A stretch of DNA of 64,000 nucleotides from Siderastrea radians (GCA_964017195.1 OZ024897.1:38039036-38103035), one strand, 5' to 3'. Counted from the stretch's first letter, positions 52,525 through 61,714 are shown. A program made the numbers and translations. Notes: generated by a model not told the origin, from the sequence alone.

Positions 52525-53358
52525 CTAGACCTTTCTGCCAGTTGTCCACACTGCACTGTACTTGGGGGGTGGCGGCGCTGGGGCGACCATCATTTCTTGA
52601 CGGTTCTTGAGCTCTTGAATTTCTCGCAACAATTGCTTCTCGTAGTCTGTCAGGGGGCGATCCTCTTTCCTTGGGGCTCGAGGGGGTGGGCCAGGGATGT
52701 CCACGCCACGCTTGGGATATCCTTGCGCATCACGGGTAGACAAAGGAGATTCAGCTTGTTGGTCGGCTTTCTTGGGCGGGTTGTCATGAAACCAACTCCA
52801 GTACTTGGGACCCATGGGTTGATCGGCCCATCGGAAGAAGCCACACTGTTTCTTGGAACAATTCAGAAACAAGCGATCGGGGTTCTGGGTCGAATGGTTC
52901 TGTTGCAGCGTGGCGGGTTCCCGGCAAAAACACTGCAAACAAGTCCACATGTCCAACACTTCTACATGAGGTTGACTATACACGGCTTTCATATACTCCA
53001 GGGCTTGATCTTGTCCACAAAACAGCAAACACGGTTGGATGGGACATTTCACATACTTCCATCCCTTTTGAGATTCTCGGGCCTCCAAACGCACGTCATG
53101 GCAAGGGCATACCATATAGTCCACCGAATTTCTTTCCTTGTCCTCCGCAGTGTCATACATGGGCGTCAATGTCGGTGTCGATTGCTCCACCATGTCATTC
53201 AATTCTTTCATCATCTCTTCCACGGCAGCTCGGGTATCTTCCACCACCTCCCCTACCACCGGATCACAGTCCACGGGCGTCATCGTTTGAATGGTGTTCT
53301 TCTTCTTCTTGTTCCCCGCAGGGTGTACGCTTGGCTTTCTCTTCCGATCGACCGACAT
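52525..53358 (-). CDS. Tandem GRF-type zinc-finger protein
   Basis: 277 aa from ATG 53358, placed there because a TATA box at 53393-53400 lies 35 bp upstream and would fall within 10 bp of the longer frame's start. A basic N-terminus leads to two related Cys modules: C-P-C-H...K-Y-V-K-C-P-x3-C-L-L-F-C (84-114) and C-L-Q-C-F-C...L-F-L-N-C-S-x3-C-G-F-F-R-W (140-177). The second matches the GRF zinc finger, which binds single-stranded DNA in TopoIIIa and APE2-type proteins. The C-terminus has a proline stretch and a coiled coil (Y-E-K-Q-L-L-R-E-I-Q-E-L). Likely an ssDNA-binding replication or repair accessory; inferred. Confidence 0.78.
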   Translation of the reverse strand: MSVDRKRKPSVHPAGNKKKKNTIQTMTPVDCDPVVGEVVEDTRAAVEEMMKELNDMVEQSTPTLTPMYDTAEDKERNSVDYMVCPCHDVRLEARESQKGWKYVKCPIQPCLLFCGQDQALEYMKAVYSQPHVEVLDMWTCLQCFCREPATLQQNHSTQNPDRLFLNCSKKQCGFFRWADQPMGPKYWSWFHDNPPKKADQQAESPLSTRDAQGYPKRGVDIPGPPPRAPRKEDRPLTDYEKQLLREIQELKNRQEMMVAPAPPPPKYSAVWTTGRKV

Positions 53359-53392
53359 CGTGCTGAAGATTTTCACCCCTACCACCGAGGCC

Positions 53393-53540
53393 TTTTTATA
53401 CCCATGACCCTAAGCTCTCATTGGTCAGCTTATCCTACCCATATAAGGACGTCTCATCGCCCCATTGGTCAGCTTTGGCCTCTCCAAATAAGGGCCTCTT
53501 GTCTTCCCATTGGTCAGGTGTCTCTATTTAAGACGGTCCC
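53393..53540. promoter_or_regulatory. Divergent promoter with three tandem CCAAT units
   Basis: CATTGGTCAG occurs at 53419, 53463 and 53508 (44- and 45-bp spacing), each an inverted CCAAT box followed about 20 bp later by a TATA-like string (ATATAAGG, AAATAAGG, TATTTAAG 53525-53532). The last TATA serves the plus-strand SLOG gene (ATG 53571); TATAAAAA on the minus strand (53393-53400) serves the GRF gene. Looks like a triplicated promoter cassette. Confidence 0.75.
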
Positions 53541-53570
53541 TTGCTCCCTGAATCGTCATTCTCCAAAGCA

Positions 53571-54263
53571 ATGCCCCCAGACATCATGATCGGAGAACAA
53601 GATCTCGGTGCCTTGGAACTGCAAGTGGGTCATGGACATGTGGTCTACACAGGGGGAGCCAAAGGTACGGATGCCCTCGTCGAAGAACATGCCAAACACT
53701 TTGGGATGCAACTCGAAGTCCTGGTCCCCCCGAACCATCCTCGAGCCACTTTCATCACCCCTTCTACGGTGGAAGTCCTGATGTTGGCCAACCCGCATCT
53801 TCACCAGGCAGCGGAGAAACTAGGCAAACAAATGCCCAGTCATTTTTACACCCTGCAATTGCTGCAACGCAATTATCAATTGGCCAAGAAAGCCCATACC
53901 ATCTATGCCTTTGGCATCTTGGAACCGGATCATAAACGCGTGAAAGGAGGCACCGGATGGACCGTGCAATTGGCTATGGATTTAGGCAAACCCGTCTACC
54001 TGTTTGACATACCCAGTCAATCCTGGTACCGCTCGGACCATTACTACCAAGTCAACGAGAATGCCGCCACCCTAGTCACTGGCAGTCAATTTGTCCCTTG
54101 GGGACCCAAAAAGCCCACCCTTCATCAAAGCAGTGCTATCGTGGGATCCCGGGATGTGGACGAAAAAACCCGAGCCGAAATTCAAGCCTTATTCAACCGC
54201 ACGTTCTGTCTCCCCGAGAACATTGATCAATTACGTATGGAACTGGAATACTTTCATTTGTAA
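53571..54263 (+). CDS. SLOG/DprA-like Rossmann nucleotide-binding protein
   Basis: 230 aa from ATG 53571 (the TATA at 53525 supports this start). Y-T-G-G-A-K-G-T-D-A-L-V-E-E-H-A (26-41) matches the SLOG signature in which a G-G-A-x-G-x-D loop and following helix bind a nucleotide ligand. K-G-G-T-G-W-T-V-Q-L-A (125-135) and K-P-V-Y-L-F-D (140-146) complete the Rossmann-like half. The A-I-V-G-S-R-D strand, normally first in DprA-like folds, lies at 189-195, so the fold may be circularly permuted. SLOG proteins in bacteria sense or process nucleotides or bind DNA; the role in a Polinton is unknown. One of only three plus-strand units in the element. Confidence 0.8.
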   Translation: MPPDIMIGEQDLGALELQVGHGHVVYTGGAKGTDALVEEHAKHFGMQLEVLVPPNHPRATFITPSTVEVLMLANPHLHQAAEKLGKQMPSHFYTLQLLQRNYQLAKKAHTIYAFGILEPDHKRVKGGTGWTVQLAMDLGKPVYLFDIPSQSWYRSDHYYQVNENAATLVTGSQFVPWGPKKPTLHQSSAIVGSRDVDEKTRAEIQALFNRTFCLPENIDQLRMELEYFHL

Positions 54264-54579
54264 TTTCTTAGTTTTTATTTTTTTATTTTTGGAATTGTAC
54301 ATAGCCTTTTTCAATTCTTTTACTTTTTTTCCCATTGTACATAGCTTTTAGTTTTTATTTTTTTTTTTCAAATTGTAGATAGCTTTTTTTCATTTTGTAA
54401 ATAGACTCGCCCCACCCCGCGTGGCAAAGAATACAGACCACCCTTTGTAACATCAACTCTTTTTTAATTAAAAAATAAAAAACTGACAACACTGACTTTG
54501 CACGTGGATCATAAATAGTTGGTCTTGACTCACAGTAGCCTTGACTCACAATACAAAACGCAACAGGAATAAAAAATGT
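54264..54579. terminator. Convergent AT-rich 3' region
   Basis: Between converging genes. Holds long T-runs and repeated 'attgtacatagc' strings (about 54293, 54335 and, degenerate, 54374 and 54396), with AATAAA-type signals on both strands (for example 54472). No gene seen. Confidence 0.5.
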
Positions 54580-55110
54580 TCATTGTCCCAAACACCGACG
54601 CACAGCCTCCATCGCTTCCCTCTCCAACTCTTCTAGGCGTTTGTATTCGTCCCGTCTTTCCTGCGCGACCACTTTAAAAAAATAGGCAATGGCCCCCCAA
54701 TCATCGTCTCTGTGGACTCGGGACATGTGCTCACTCAAATACTCATCCAGTTCCTTAAATTGCATCAATGTCATGGGCCAATATCTCTCCATCGTCGTCC
54801 ACGTCAAATGGTTCTTTATCCAGGGAATCACCCGACGGACCAATGCTTTGTTTAGAGATCGGACCGTCTCGGGATGAGGGCGTCCAACACCATTCTCCCC
54901 CTCCACCAGGTACAACAAAAATAAACGAAGAAAGGCCACCACACGATCTCTATTTAACCGACGCCATGTCTCCTGTCTCCTTTCATACATGCGCATGGTC
55001 TGGCGTTGGATGGGCGTCCTCTCCGGTCCCACTCTCCTCCTCAACGACTCTTCTCCTCCCACGTTCACCTCGCTGGCAAGGGAACCCAATGGCCTTCTCG
55101 TTTCGGACAT
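54580..55110 (-). CDS. Hypothetical helical protein
   Basis: 176 aa from ATG 55110 (M-S-E-T-R-R-P-L). A longer frame to 55209 would start upstream of the TATA box (55187-55194), so I reject it. Predicted all-helical: Arg-rich first third, a hydrophobic V-V-A-F-L-R-L-F-L-L-Y-L helix, W-I-K-N-H-L-T-W, then D-D-D-W-G-A-I-A-Y-F-F and an acidic coiled C-terminus. Family not recognised. It shares a divergent promoter with the RING-like gene, suggesting early or host-interaction timing; inferred. Confidence 0.7.
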   Translation of the reverse strand: MSETRRPLGSLASEVNVGGEESLRRRVGPERTPIQRQTMRMYERRQETWRRLNRDRVVAFLRLFLLYLVEGENGVGRPHPETVRSLNKALVRRVIPWIKNHLTWTTMERYWPMTLMQFKELDEYLSEHMSRVHRDDDWGAIAYFFKVVAQERRDEYKRLEELEREAMEAVRRCLGQ

Positions 55111-55186
55111 TTTCACCACACACAACAAGCATAAGTCACTCAGACCAGACTCAAAGCTAGGAATGGCGTCCTGTGGCCTCCCTTGA

Positions 55187-55354
55187 CTTATATACCCCGA
55201 TCCGCGCAATGCCTCATGGTCTATCTAAGGAGGGGGGAGGGGGGTCCCCCCACCCCGGCCCCTCCCAAAGCATGATGGGCCTTTCTCTCATTGGACCCTT
55301 CCCTCCCACGTGACCCTTTTGTTTCTCTATAAAAAAAACCCCCGTCCCCCCTTC
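55187..55354. promoter_or_regulatory. Divergent promoter, 55110 / 55355 genes
   Basis: TATATAAG on the minus strand (55187-55194) and TATAAAAA on the plus strand (55328-55335, 27 bp before ATG 55355). Between them are a CCAAT box (minus strand, about 55290), CACGTG (about 55307-55312) and a G/C palindrome (GGGGTCCCCC). The CACGTG-CCAAT block is an inverted relative of that at 40185-40210. Confidence 0.7.
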
Positions 55355-56245
55355 ATGTTACAATCCCTGGATAATCCAGGCCTCAGTTCAAAAGCCCAAC
55401 AAGTGATGGCTCAACCCAAACCATGTGTGATGTGTAAGAAACCTGTACAAACCATTTTGATGTGCTGCGAACAACCCTGTCATCTAACCTGTGCCAAACT
55501 GTGGGGAAAAGAAAGTACCTATCCTGACGCTGGTTGCTTTAGATGTCAAAAAGGAACTAGCATCCCAGTCCTTGAAATCCTTCATGAAGAATGGAAAAAA
55601 GACCCCCAATTTATGAAAGAAGTCAAACGTCACTGGTACCAACATACTTATCCGGGAATCACACATCACCTCCTTCCTCTCTGGTATGGTATCGGTTATC
55701 AATTGAAGTGCGGTGAACCCATATGTTTGGGAGGCGTCCAAGGGTTCTGGGGAAAACACCAACTCAAGTATTCCTCACATCGAGAAATCGAGTTTCTTGG
55801 CCAGACCCCAAGCGAAGTCATTTCAAGCATGAAACAACTGAATCCTTTCCCCACCGTCCCCTGTGTCGTCTGTGAGGAAAGTGTCAGCAATCAAATCCTA
55901 TTGATCTGCTGCCGATACCCCTGTCATGTAGCCTGTGCTGACCACTGGAGAAAGAATCCTCATCTAATCACCAAATGTGTTTACCTCCGACAAGCCCATT
56001 CCACCACAGTCATTGAAATCCTCAATTACGATTGGAAAGAAGACCCCCGATTTGTGAAAGAAGTCAATCGTATCTGGAATGGTCATCTGTGGTATGGTAT
56101 TTGTCATACAGGCACCGGAGCCGTTGAAGGATTCTGGGGAAAAATCTTCAAGAATCCGGATACAATCAGCAACACACCCCATTTTCTTGGCCACACCCCA
56201 AGCGAAGTCCTTTCACACATGAAGAACATTTTAAGTTCTCAGTAA
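55355..56245 (+). CDS. Internally duplicated RING-like zinc-finger protein
   Basis: 296 aa from ATG 55355 (TATA 27 bp upstream; the longer frame would start before it). Two homologous halves, about 24-160 and 170-290. Each opens with C-(V)-x-C, C-C-x3-C-H-x2-C and a further Cys, as in RING/PHD-like cross-brace fingers, then shares E-I-L-x-x-x-W-K-x-D-P-x-F-(M/V)-K-E-V, G-x-W-G-K and F-L-G-(Q/H)-T-P-S-E-V. Half 1 keeps the terminal C-F-R-C; half 2 reads C-V-Y-L, so one ligand is lost. A ubiquitin-ligase-type or modulator role against the host is possible but inferred. Confidence 0.75.
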   Translation: MLQSLDNPGLSSKAQQVMAQPKPCVMCKKPVQTILMCCEQPCHLTCAKLWGKESTYPDAGCFRCQKGTSIPVLEILHEEWKKDPQFMKEVKRHWYQHTYPGITHHLLPLWYGIGYQLKCGEPICLGGVQGFWGKHQLKYSSHREIEFLGQTPSEVISSMKQLNPFPTVPCVVCEESVSNQILLICCRYPCHVACADHWRKNPHLITKCVYLRQAHSTTVIEILNYDWKEDPRFVKEVNRIWNGHLWYGICHTGTGAVEGFWGKIFKNPDTISNTPHFLGHTPSEVLSHMKNILSSQ

Positions 56246-56339
56246 GGACCCCATGTTTGGACTCACTTGTTGTATACCAAGGACCAATAAAAGATGTTCC
56301 ATGACACTTTGTGGTGATCTTTATTGATTCTCTACACAA
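56246..56339. terminator. Convergent poly(A) signals
   Basis: AATAAA on the plus strand (about 56285) for the RING-like gene and 'tttattgat' (about 56320) giving AATAAA on the minus strand for the 57389 gene. Confidence 0.7.
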
Positions 56340-57389
56340 TCATGTTCGTTGACTTTTTCGGGAAAGTTCAAGGGTAATGATGTTTCGGCCTTGTTTAAAA
56401 GGAGCCGGCTGTCCATTCGCTGTTTGAATGTCTATCTCAAGGCTGTCAAAGATGGTCTTGCCAAGAGGAAAATACATCCGTTGCGTCGTATCAAATTGCT
56501 GATCGGTATTGCCCGCATCCAAGGTACGTAAAAACCCTTTTTCTTGATTTCCCACAATGCTCTGGGCGACCAAGTCCGTGTAAATCATCAATTGTTGTTG
56601 TTGTTGCGGATTGACGGTTTGGGTGGTGGGAAAGGGTTGTCGACTCAGATTCGGACCCAAGAACAACTCATACTTGAAATCGGGGTGGGTAAAGCTGACG
56701 GAGACATGACCCAACGGGGGATATTTGGCCACAGGTCCGGTGGTTACTTCCCATTTATGGCGATCGTTGTAATCCACAATATGTTTCACCAGATAATTCT
56801 TTTCTTGCACCACGCGTTCACTTGGTGTACCATCTTTTACCAATCCCATCAAGCCAGCGAATTTCCATTCCATTTCAAATTCCATATTGGCCGGGATGAG
56901 GACATACAACGAATCTAATTCGGAGGCAATGCCGGCATTGGTGATTTTCACGTAGGGTTGAGCCAGGTTAAGCGCGGCTAGTTGTTGTCGTTTCGCTTGA
57001 TCGTCCACATCCATTTTCGCTATATCCATCATGACCTCCATGTGTTGTTTTTCCATTTCGTACGCAATGGCAATCCAGGCTTCTTTCAAATTGCGGTAAT
57101 ACCCGGGCGGTAAATAAATTTGTTTGGTGACTTTCAGGGGCGCCGTGCCCTCCGCACGTTTTGGCATGTATCTCACATCTGTTTTCATCCAATGTTTTTG
57201 ACTATCCTCTTGCGTCCAATTCTCCTTGGTTTGATTTTCCAATGGTTCATAAAAACCAGGGTGGGACATATGTACCAACGCCACTTCCCAATCATCTTCC
57301 ACCAAATAATACGAACGAGGCAGTCGCGCCGTAAATTTTTGCCCCGTGCCTTGTGCTTGATCACTGAGCAGAGTGATGTAAAAACTCAT
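56340..57389 (-). CDS. Penton-like minor capsid protein, paralogue 3
   Basis: 349 aa from ATG 57389 (M-S-F-Y-I-T-L); TATAAAA on the minus strand (57421-57427) lies 32 bp upstream. Shares the N-terminal S-F-Y-(I/V)-T-L and C-terminal (V/I)-Y-(T/S)-D-(L/V)-V...Q-S-I-V-G-N, M-Y-F-P-L-G, I-(D/Q)-I-Q...L-x-L order with the 48902 and 49965 proteins but is more divergent; contains a Q5 run. It resembles the classic Polinton minor capsid (penton) protein and stands alone at the right end, outside the main virion block. Confidence 0.85.
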   Translation of the reverse strand: MSFYITLLSDQAQGTGQKFTARLPRSYYLVEDDWEVALVHMSHPGFYEPLENQTKENWTQEDSQKHWMKTDVRYMPKRAEGTAPLKVTKQIYLPPGYYRNLKEAWIAIAYEMEKQHMEVMMDIAKMDVDDQAKRQQLAALNLAQPYVKITNAGIASELDSLYVLIPANMEFEMEWKFAGLMGLVKDGTPSERVVQEKNYLVKHIVDYNDRHKWEVTTGPVAKYPPLGHVSVSFTHPDFKYELFLGPNLSRQPFPTTQTVNPQQQQQLMIYTDLVAQSIVGNQEKGFLRTLDAGNTDQQFDTTQRMYFPLGKTIFDSLEIDIQTANGQPAPFKQGRNIITLELSRKSQRT

Positions 57390-57510
57390 CGTGACCCTAA
57401 CCCTCACCTAGGGTTTACCCTTTTATACCTACCCCCGATGCTTGAATTGGACTTGTGCCATATCAAAACCATATCCAATCCATCTATGGGCCATATATGG
57501 GTCACCCCCG

Positions 57511-57774
57511 TTCCAAAAATTGGACTTTGGACTTGGAGCCCGCGTTTTCTCCGCGGTTTTAACCCACCTTGAGCCCACGATCGATTTTTTGGACTGCTCA
57601 GCGGTTTCCCCTTCCAAAACACGTGACTTCCGGTTGTATGAGCCCGCGATCCTTTTTTTCCACCTGGTCAGCGGTTTCCCCCTCTTAAAACCACGTGATT
57701 TCCGGTTCCGGTTATGACGTCATCCTCACATCAAAACGAGGTAAAAGTGTTCTATCTGAGCCCACTTTACTACT
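57511..57774 (-). repeat. Right terminal inverted repeat of the Polinton
   Basis: 264 bp, complement of 35375-35638, ending ...CCCACTTTACTACT, followed by TGTAAT. Confidence 0.95.
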
Positions 57775-58185
57775 TGTAATATTACGGTTTTAGTCATCGT
57801 CTTGTCGCCCTTCATACCCTTCAAACAATGAACACTTTTAATCCAACACAAGCAACACAAAACAAACGCCAGCGGCTTCGGTCTTCGTACTAGTTTTTAC
57901 CTTTGTTGCAAGCGCACCACCCCTTAATGCAAAAGTGTATGAGTAGAACAGCAGGAAAAAGAAACCTTTTTTCGGCAAAGTCAACTCAATCTACGCGTCA
58001 GTCGCTATAAACTCTTGCTTTTGCTTACAAATCGCAAAATACTGGAGTTTTCAGTTGTAGCATTCTGAACCGTAACCGGAAACGAGAACCCAGTGCATCG
58101 TGCATTTCGCAAAACACCGACACCTTACAGGACACCACGGTTTTGACTGCCGCTCGTACCGCGGGCGCAGTTGCCGTATGCAAGG

Positions 58186-58800
58186 CTGAGGTCAGAATTA
58201 CACCTTTTTATAGTGAAAAGTAGCTATCGTTCCATTTATCATGGATTACCTGTAGTTTTTCATGTCATTTTCCAGCGAGGTGAATAAAAAATTGCCTTCG
58301 AATCTGTTCCATGGTGTAATGTTCTGTACATGTCGCTCAACTATCTCGGGATTACTTGAACGTGCCACTGTTTGAACGTTTCACAAGGACGGAGTACGCA
58401 GTCCTCGCGTGTAGAGAACCGTTCACCATCCCACGCGGCGTGTTCATCAAACATGTTTAACAGGTTGGATGAACACACCACGCGGAATGGCAAGTGTCTT
58501 AACATGGCCACCTATTGCAGGGCACCGCCCCATTGCTTTCCACCACTAGTAAATGCACATAAATAATGAACGTCACTAAGGTAGTTAAAAAGAAAAGCTG
58601 TGTACCTCTGCGCAGTAGCTTCAACATGGGGTGCATCTCTTGTATAGGGAAATATATACCCAACAACAGCAACAACAGCTACTTCTAAACTCTACAAAAA
58701 AGTAAGGTTTTGGTGCAATGGGTTCAATACTTTTTCGTTCACACGGCTACTGTTTTTTGTTTCTGCTACTTTACAAGACGTTTCATAAACGGTAAACGAA
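58186..58800. repeat. Composite-repeat module B after the insertions
   Basis: Continues the module interrupted at 33596 ('ctgaggtcagaatt...'). The hairpin is at about 58430-58485. Same unit as 8346-8985. Confidence 0.75.
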
Positions 58801-59147
58801 GTTGGGACTTACCTTAACCTTCACACCTTAATAAAGAAAATGGTTAATCTTGTTTCCCAACTTCGTTCCCATAAACCCTGAACAGAGGTCGATTGAGATT
58901 CAGAGTACTTGCATGTACATCTCCTGAGAACTGTTAACAAACTTTCGAATTGTGCCAAAATCCCCTTCGGCAAAACCAACAAAAATAGCCACTAACAAAA
59001 AGTTCTCCGAAGAAAAAAAAGCATCAAAAGTCTTTTTAAACTGCGAGCCCACGAGTCTCCTATAGCTCAAAGGTAGAGCATCGGACTAGTAGTCTCGCCA
59101 GTCTTTACCTCATTCTCATTTTCCTTCGCTCTTTATATTTTTCGTTC
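58801..59147. repeat. Leader of Gypsy-like module G, copy 3
   Basis: Same leader as 3960-4380, including the tRNA-Thr-like box (about 59050-59090). No gag or 5' LTR. Confidence 0.6.
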
Positions 59148-61714
59148 GTGCACCGCTATCTGAACACCTGGAACAGGCGAAGTAATATGAAGTTCATGGT
59201 CTCGATTCCTGTTGGGCCGGAACTCAAATTCTACGGCCGTAAAGTGGATTTCAAACTGGACGCCGGTGCAGATGTTACCGTGATTCCTCCAAGCCTGTAC
59301 CAAAGTCTCAAGCCAACCCCATTACTAAGCAAGACAACGAGGTTGCTTATGGGTCCCTGTAAACAGAAGCTGAACTGCTTAGGACCTTTCACTGCAGAAC
59401 TGCAGGTGCAAGACAACGTTACCACTGAACAAGTCTACGTCATACCAGATTTAAAGAGAGCATTGCTAGGAAGAGCAGTAGCTGAACGTCTAAAGCTGGT
59501 TAGCAGACTGGACAGCCTAAGCACTGATGAGTACAAAGCTAAGCAAAACAAGCAAGCACCCCACGTTGTTCACGGGTCTCGGTGTCATGAAGGAAAGCTA
59601 CTGCATTACCCTCAAAGAAGATGCTAAACCGTTCCAAGTCACTGTACCCCTCCCACTATATCAGAAAACCAAAGAAGAGTTGGACAAGATGCTAGAAACA
59701 GGCGTCATATCCAAAGTTGACCGTCCCACTGATTGGTGTGCGCCCATGGTGGTAACTCATATGAGCAACGGGAAAGTGAGGGTATGTGTCGACCTGAGCA
59801 AGCTAAACGAGCATGTGAAGAGAGAGAACCATCCCCTCCAGTAGCAGACACAACACTGGGCAGATTGGCGGGATCAAGAGTCTTCACTAAACTTGACGCA
59901 AACTCGGGATTCTGGCAAATAAAGCCAGTATGGGAGTCGACGCCGCTTGCCACTTTCATTACACCATGCATATGGGGACTTTTCTGCTTTAATGTTTTAC
60001 CCTTTGGCATTAGCTCAGGCTCAGAGAAATTCCAAAACAACACGAACCAGATCCTCCAAGGATTAGAGGGTGTGGAGTGCAACATAGATGATGTTTTGGT
60101 TCATGGAAAAGACCAAGAACAACACAACTCAAGACTAGATTCCCGTACTTAAGCGCCTTGAAGAAGCTGGCGTTAAACTCAACCTTGAAAAGTGCCAGTT
60201 CACCACCAACAGAGTCAAGTTCCTCGGACACATCATTAGCTCACAGGGCATTGAACCTTTCCCGGTATGGTGACTCAACTAAGCAAGTTTCCTGCTCACC
60301 TAGCACACAGAGACCTCCTTCGCAAGAGAAACCAGTCCATGTGGGGACCAGAACAGCAAAGAGCCTTCGAGCAAATCAAAGCTGACCCCACACGAGTCCC
60401 ACTACTGGCCCTGTATGATCCCAACAAGGAGACAAAGACAGCCGCTGATGCTTCTTCTTATGGTCTGGGTAGAGTAGCCCTTCAGCTCCAAGAAGACGAC
60501 AGCTGGAAACCATGACACCGACTGAGACCAGATACGCACAGACAGAAAAGGAAGCTCTGGCGTTGACATGGGTCTGCGAACGGTCATGGGAGTACATTGT
60601 GGGAAATTCAATATACGTGGAGACTGATCATCAGCCCCTTGTGCCGCTCCTAACCACCCACACCTTGGACCAACGTCCACCTTTCATCCAAAGAATTCGC
60701 ATGCGTATGATGAGGTTTCACTTCAAACAAGTAACTCATGTTCCGGGAAAGAAGATGTACATAGCTGACGCGCTGTCAGGGCTCCAAACTCCAGGTCAAG
60801 CGGTGACCACAGTTGATGATGAGGAGATGAAGGCACACGTTGCAAGTGTCATCTCATCACTCCCAGCCTCAGACGGAAGACTGCAGCAGATCATGGAAGC
60901 TCAAGAAGAGGATCCCGTGTGTAGGCAGATCAAAACATACTGCTACGAGGGGTGGCCTGACAAGCACTTACTAAAGGATGCCATTAAACCCTACTGGCAC
61001 TACAAGGGCGAACTCTCTGTTGCACAGAACATGTTGCTAAAAGGATCCAGGATCGTCATTCCCTCCTCCATGCGTTTAGAAATCCTCAACAAGATCCATG
61101 TAGGACATCAGGGGTTTTCAATATACCGAAAGCGAGCCAAGAGCTCCTTGTGGTGGCCAGGAATAAGCAGAGAGACCCAGGACCTAGTGCAACAATGCAG
61201 GAAATGCGCGCTACAGTCAAATGGAGAAGTCGAGCGTGGAGTTCGAACGGTCAAGAACATCCTAACACAAGAAAAAGACCCCGCAAAATGGCTGCTTGCT
61301 CACAGATCAACGCCATCAGCATGGCAATACTCCCCTGCCCAGCTGCTGATGGGAAGGCAGATCAGAAACAGTCTACCAACATTTCACACACAGCTTGATC
61401 CACAGTGGCCTGACCTGCAATCACTGCGTGCCAGAGAAACAATGAGTAAGCTCAAGCAGCAGTCAACTTTCAACAGCAGACACAGAGCCATGCCTTTGAC
61501 ACCAATAGAACCCGGTACAGAAGTTCACATCAAGGACCTGCAGCACCTGGGTATCGTAGAGAAAGTTGGAGAGACACCTCACTCATATGAGGTGCAGACA
61601 CCCACCATCACCGTAAGAAGAAACCGTGCACATGCACCTGACACTCTTACCAGAGCAGAAACAGCAGCAACCTACACCAGGGAAGACCAAGATTTCAACA
61701 CCTGTCAAAACTGA
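59148..61714 (+). pseudogene. pol: Ty3/Gypsy pro-pol, copy 3, integrase core deleted
   Basis: Protease part (59148-59627; D-A-G-A), RT fragments (59527-60152), RNase H (60267-60650) and integrase (60512-61714). Broken by frameshifts near 59625, 59840, 60140 and 60270 and by a deletion near 60515. Compared with copy 2, about 110 residues of the integrase catalytic core are missing: the frame jumps from the zinc motif (C-A-L-Q) straight to N-G-E-V-E-R. It carries the thumb/RNase H junction defect of the other copies (near 60267). Confidence 0.85.

Larger units (their letters stand above)
35369..57780. mobile_element. Complete Maverick/Polinton (adintovirus-like)
   Basis: The 22,400-bp element spans 35375-57774, flanked by a perfect 6-bp duplication TGTAAT (35369-35374 and 57775-57780). 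The ends start AGTAGTAAAGTGGG and are inverted repeats of 264 bp. Hallmark genes are family B polymerase, chromodomain integrase, A32-type ATPase, adenain-type protease, major capsid protein and penton-like proteins. The 6-bp duplication and AGT termini are established Polinton features. Near-identical TIRs and open genes indicate recent insertion. The element looks clearly richer in G+C than its flanks. Confidence 0.97.
33597..58185. mobile_element. DNA element hosting the Polinton (about 2.2 kb net)
   Basis: Begins CCTTGCATACGG (33597) and ends CCGTATGCAAGG (58185). A second inverted block, GTGGTGTCCTG, lies about 55 bp inside each end (33654 and about 58130). Removing it, with CT taken as the target duplication, rebuilds module A/B exactly as at 8335-8350. 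The sequence outside the Polinton (33597-35368 and 57781-58185) has no recognisable gene. Confidence 0.75.

Noticed and set aside
52597..53589. Plus-strand frame of 330 codons opposite the GRF gene
   Set aside because: Antisense to the zinc-finger gene with its own TATA box; sequence is low in plausible domains.
54580..55110. Bcl-2-like protein (adenovirus E1B-19K-type)
   Set aside because: D-D-W-G-A-I-A-Y-F-F resembles a BH1 motif, but the BH2-like W-I-K-N-H-L-T-W lies before it, the reverse of the family order. Not called.
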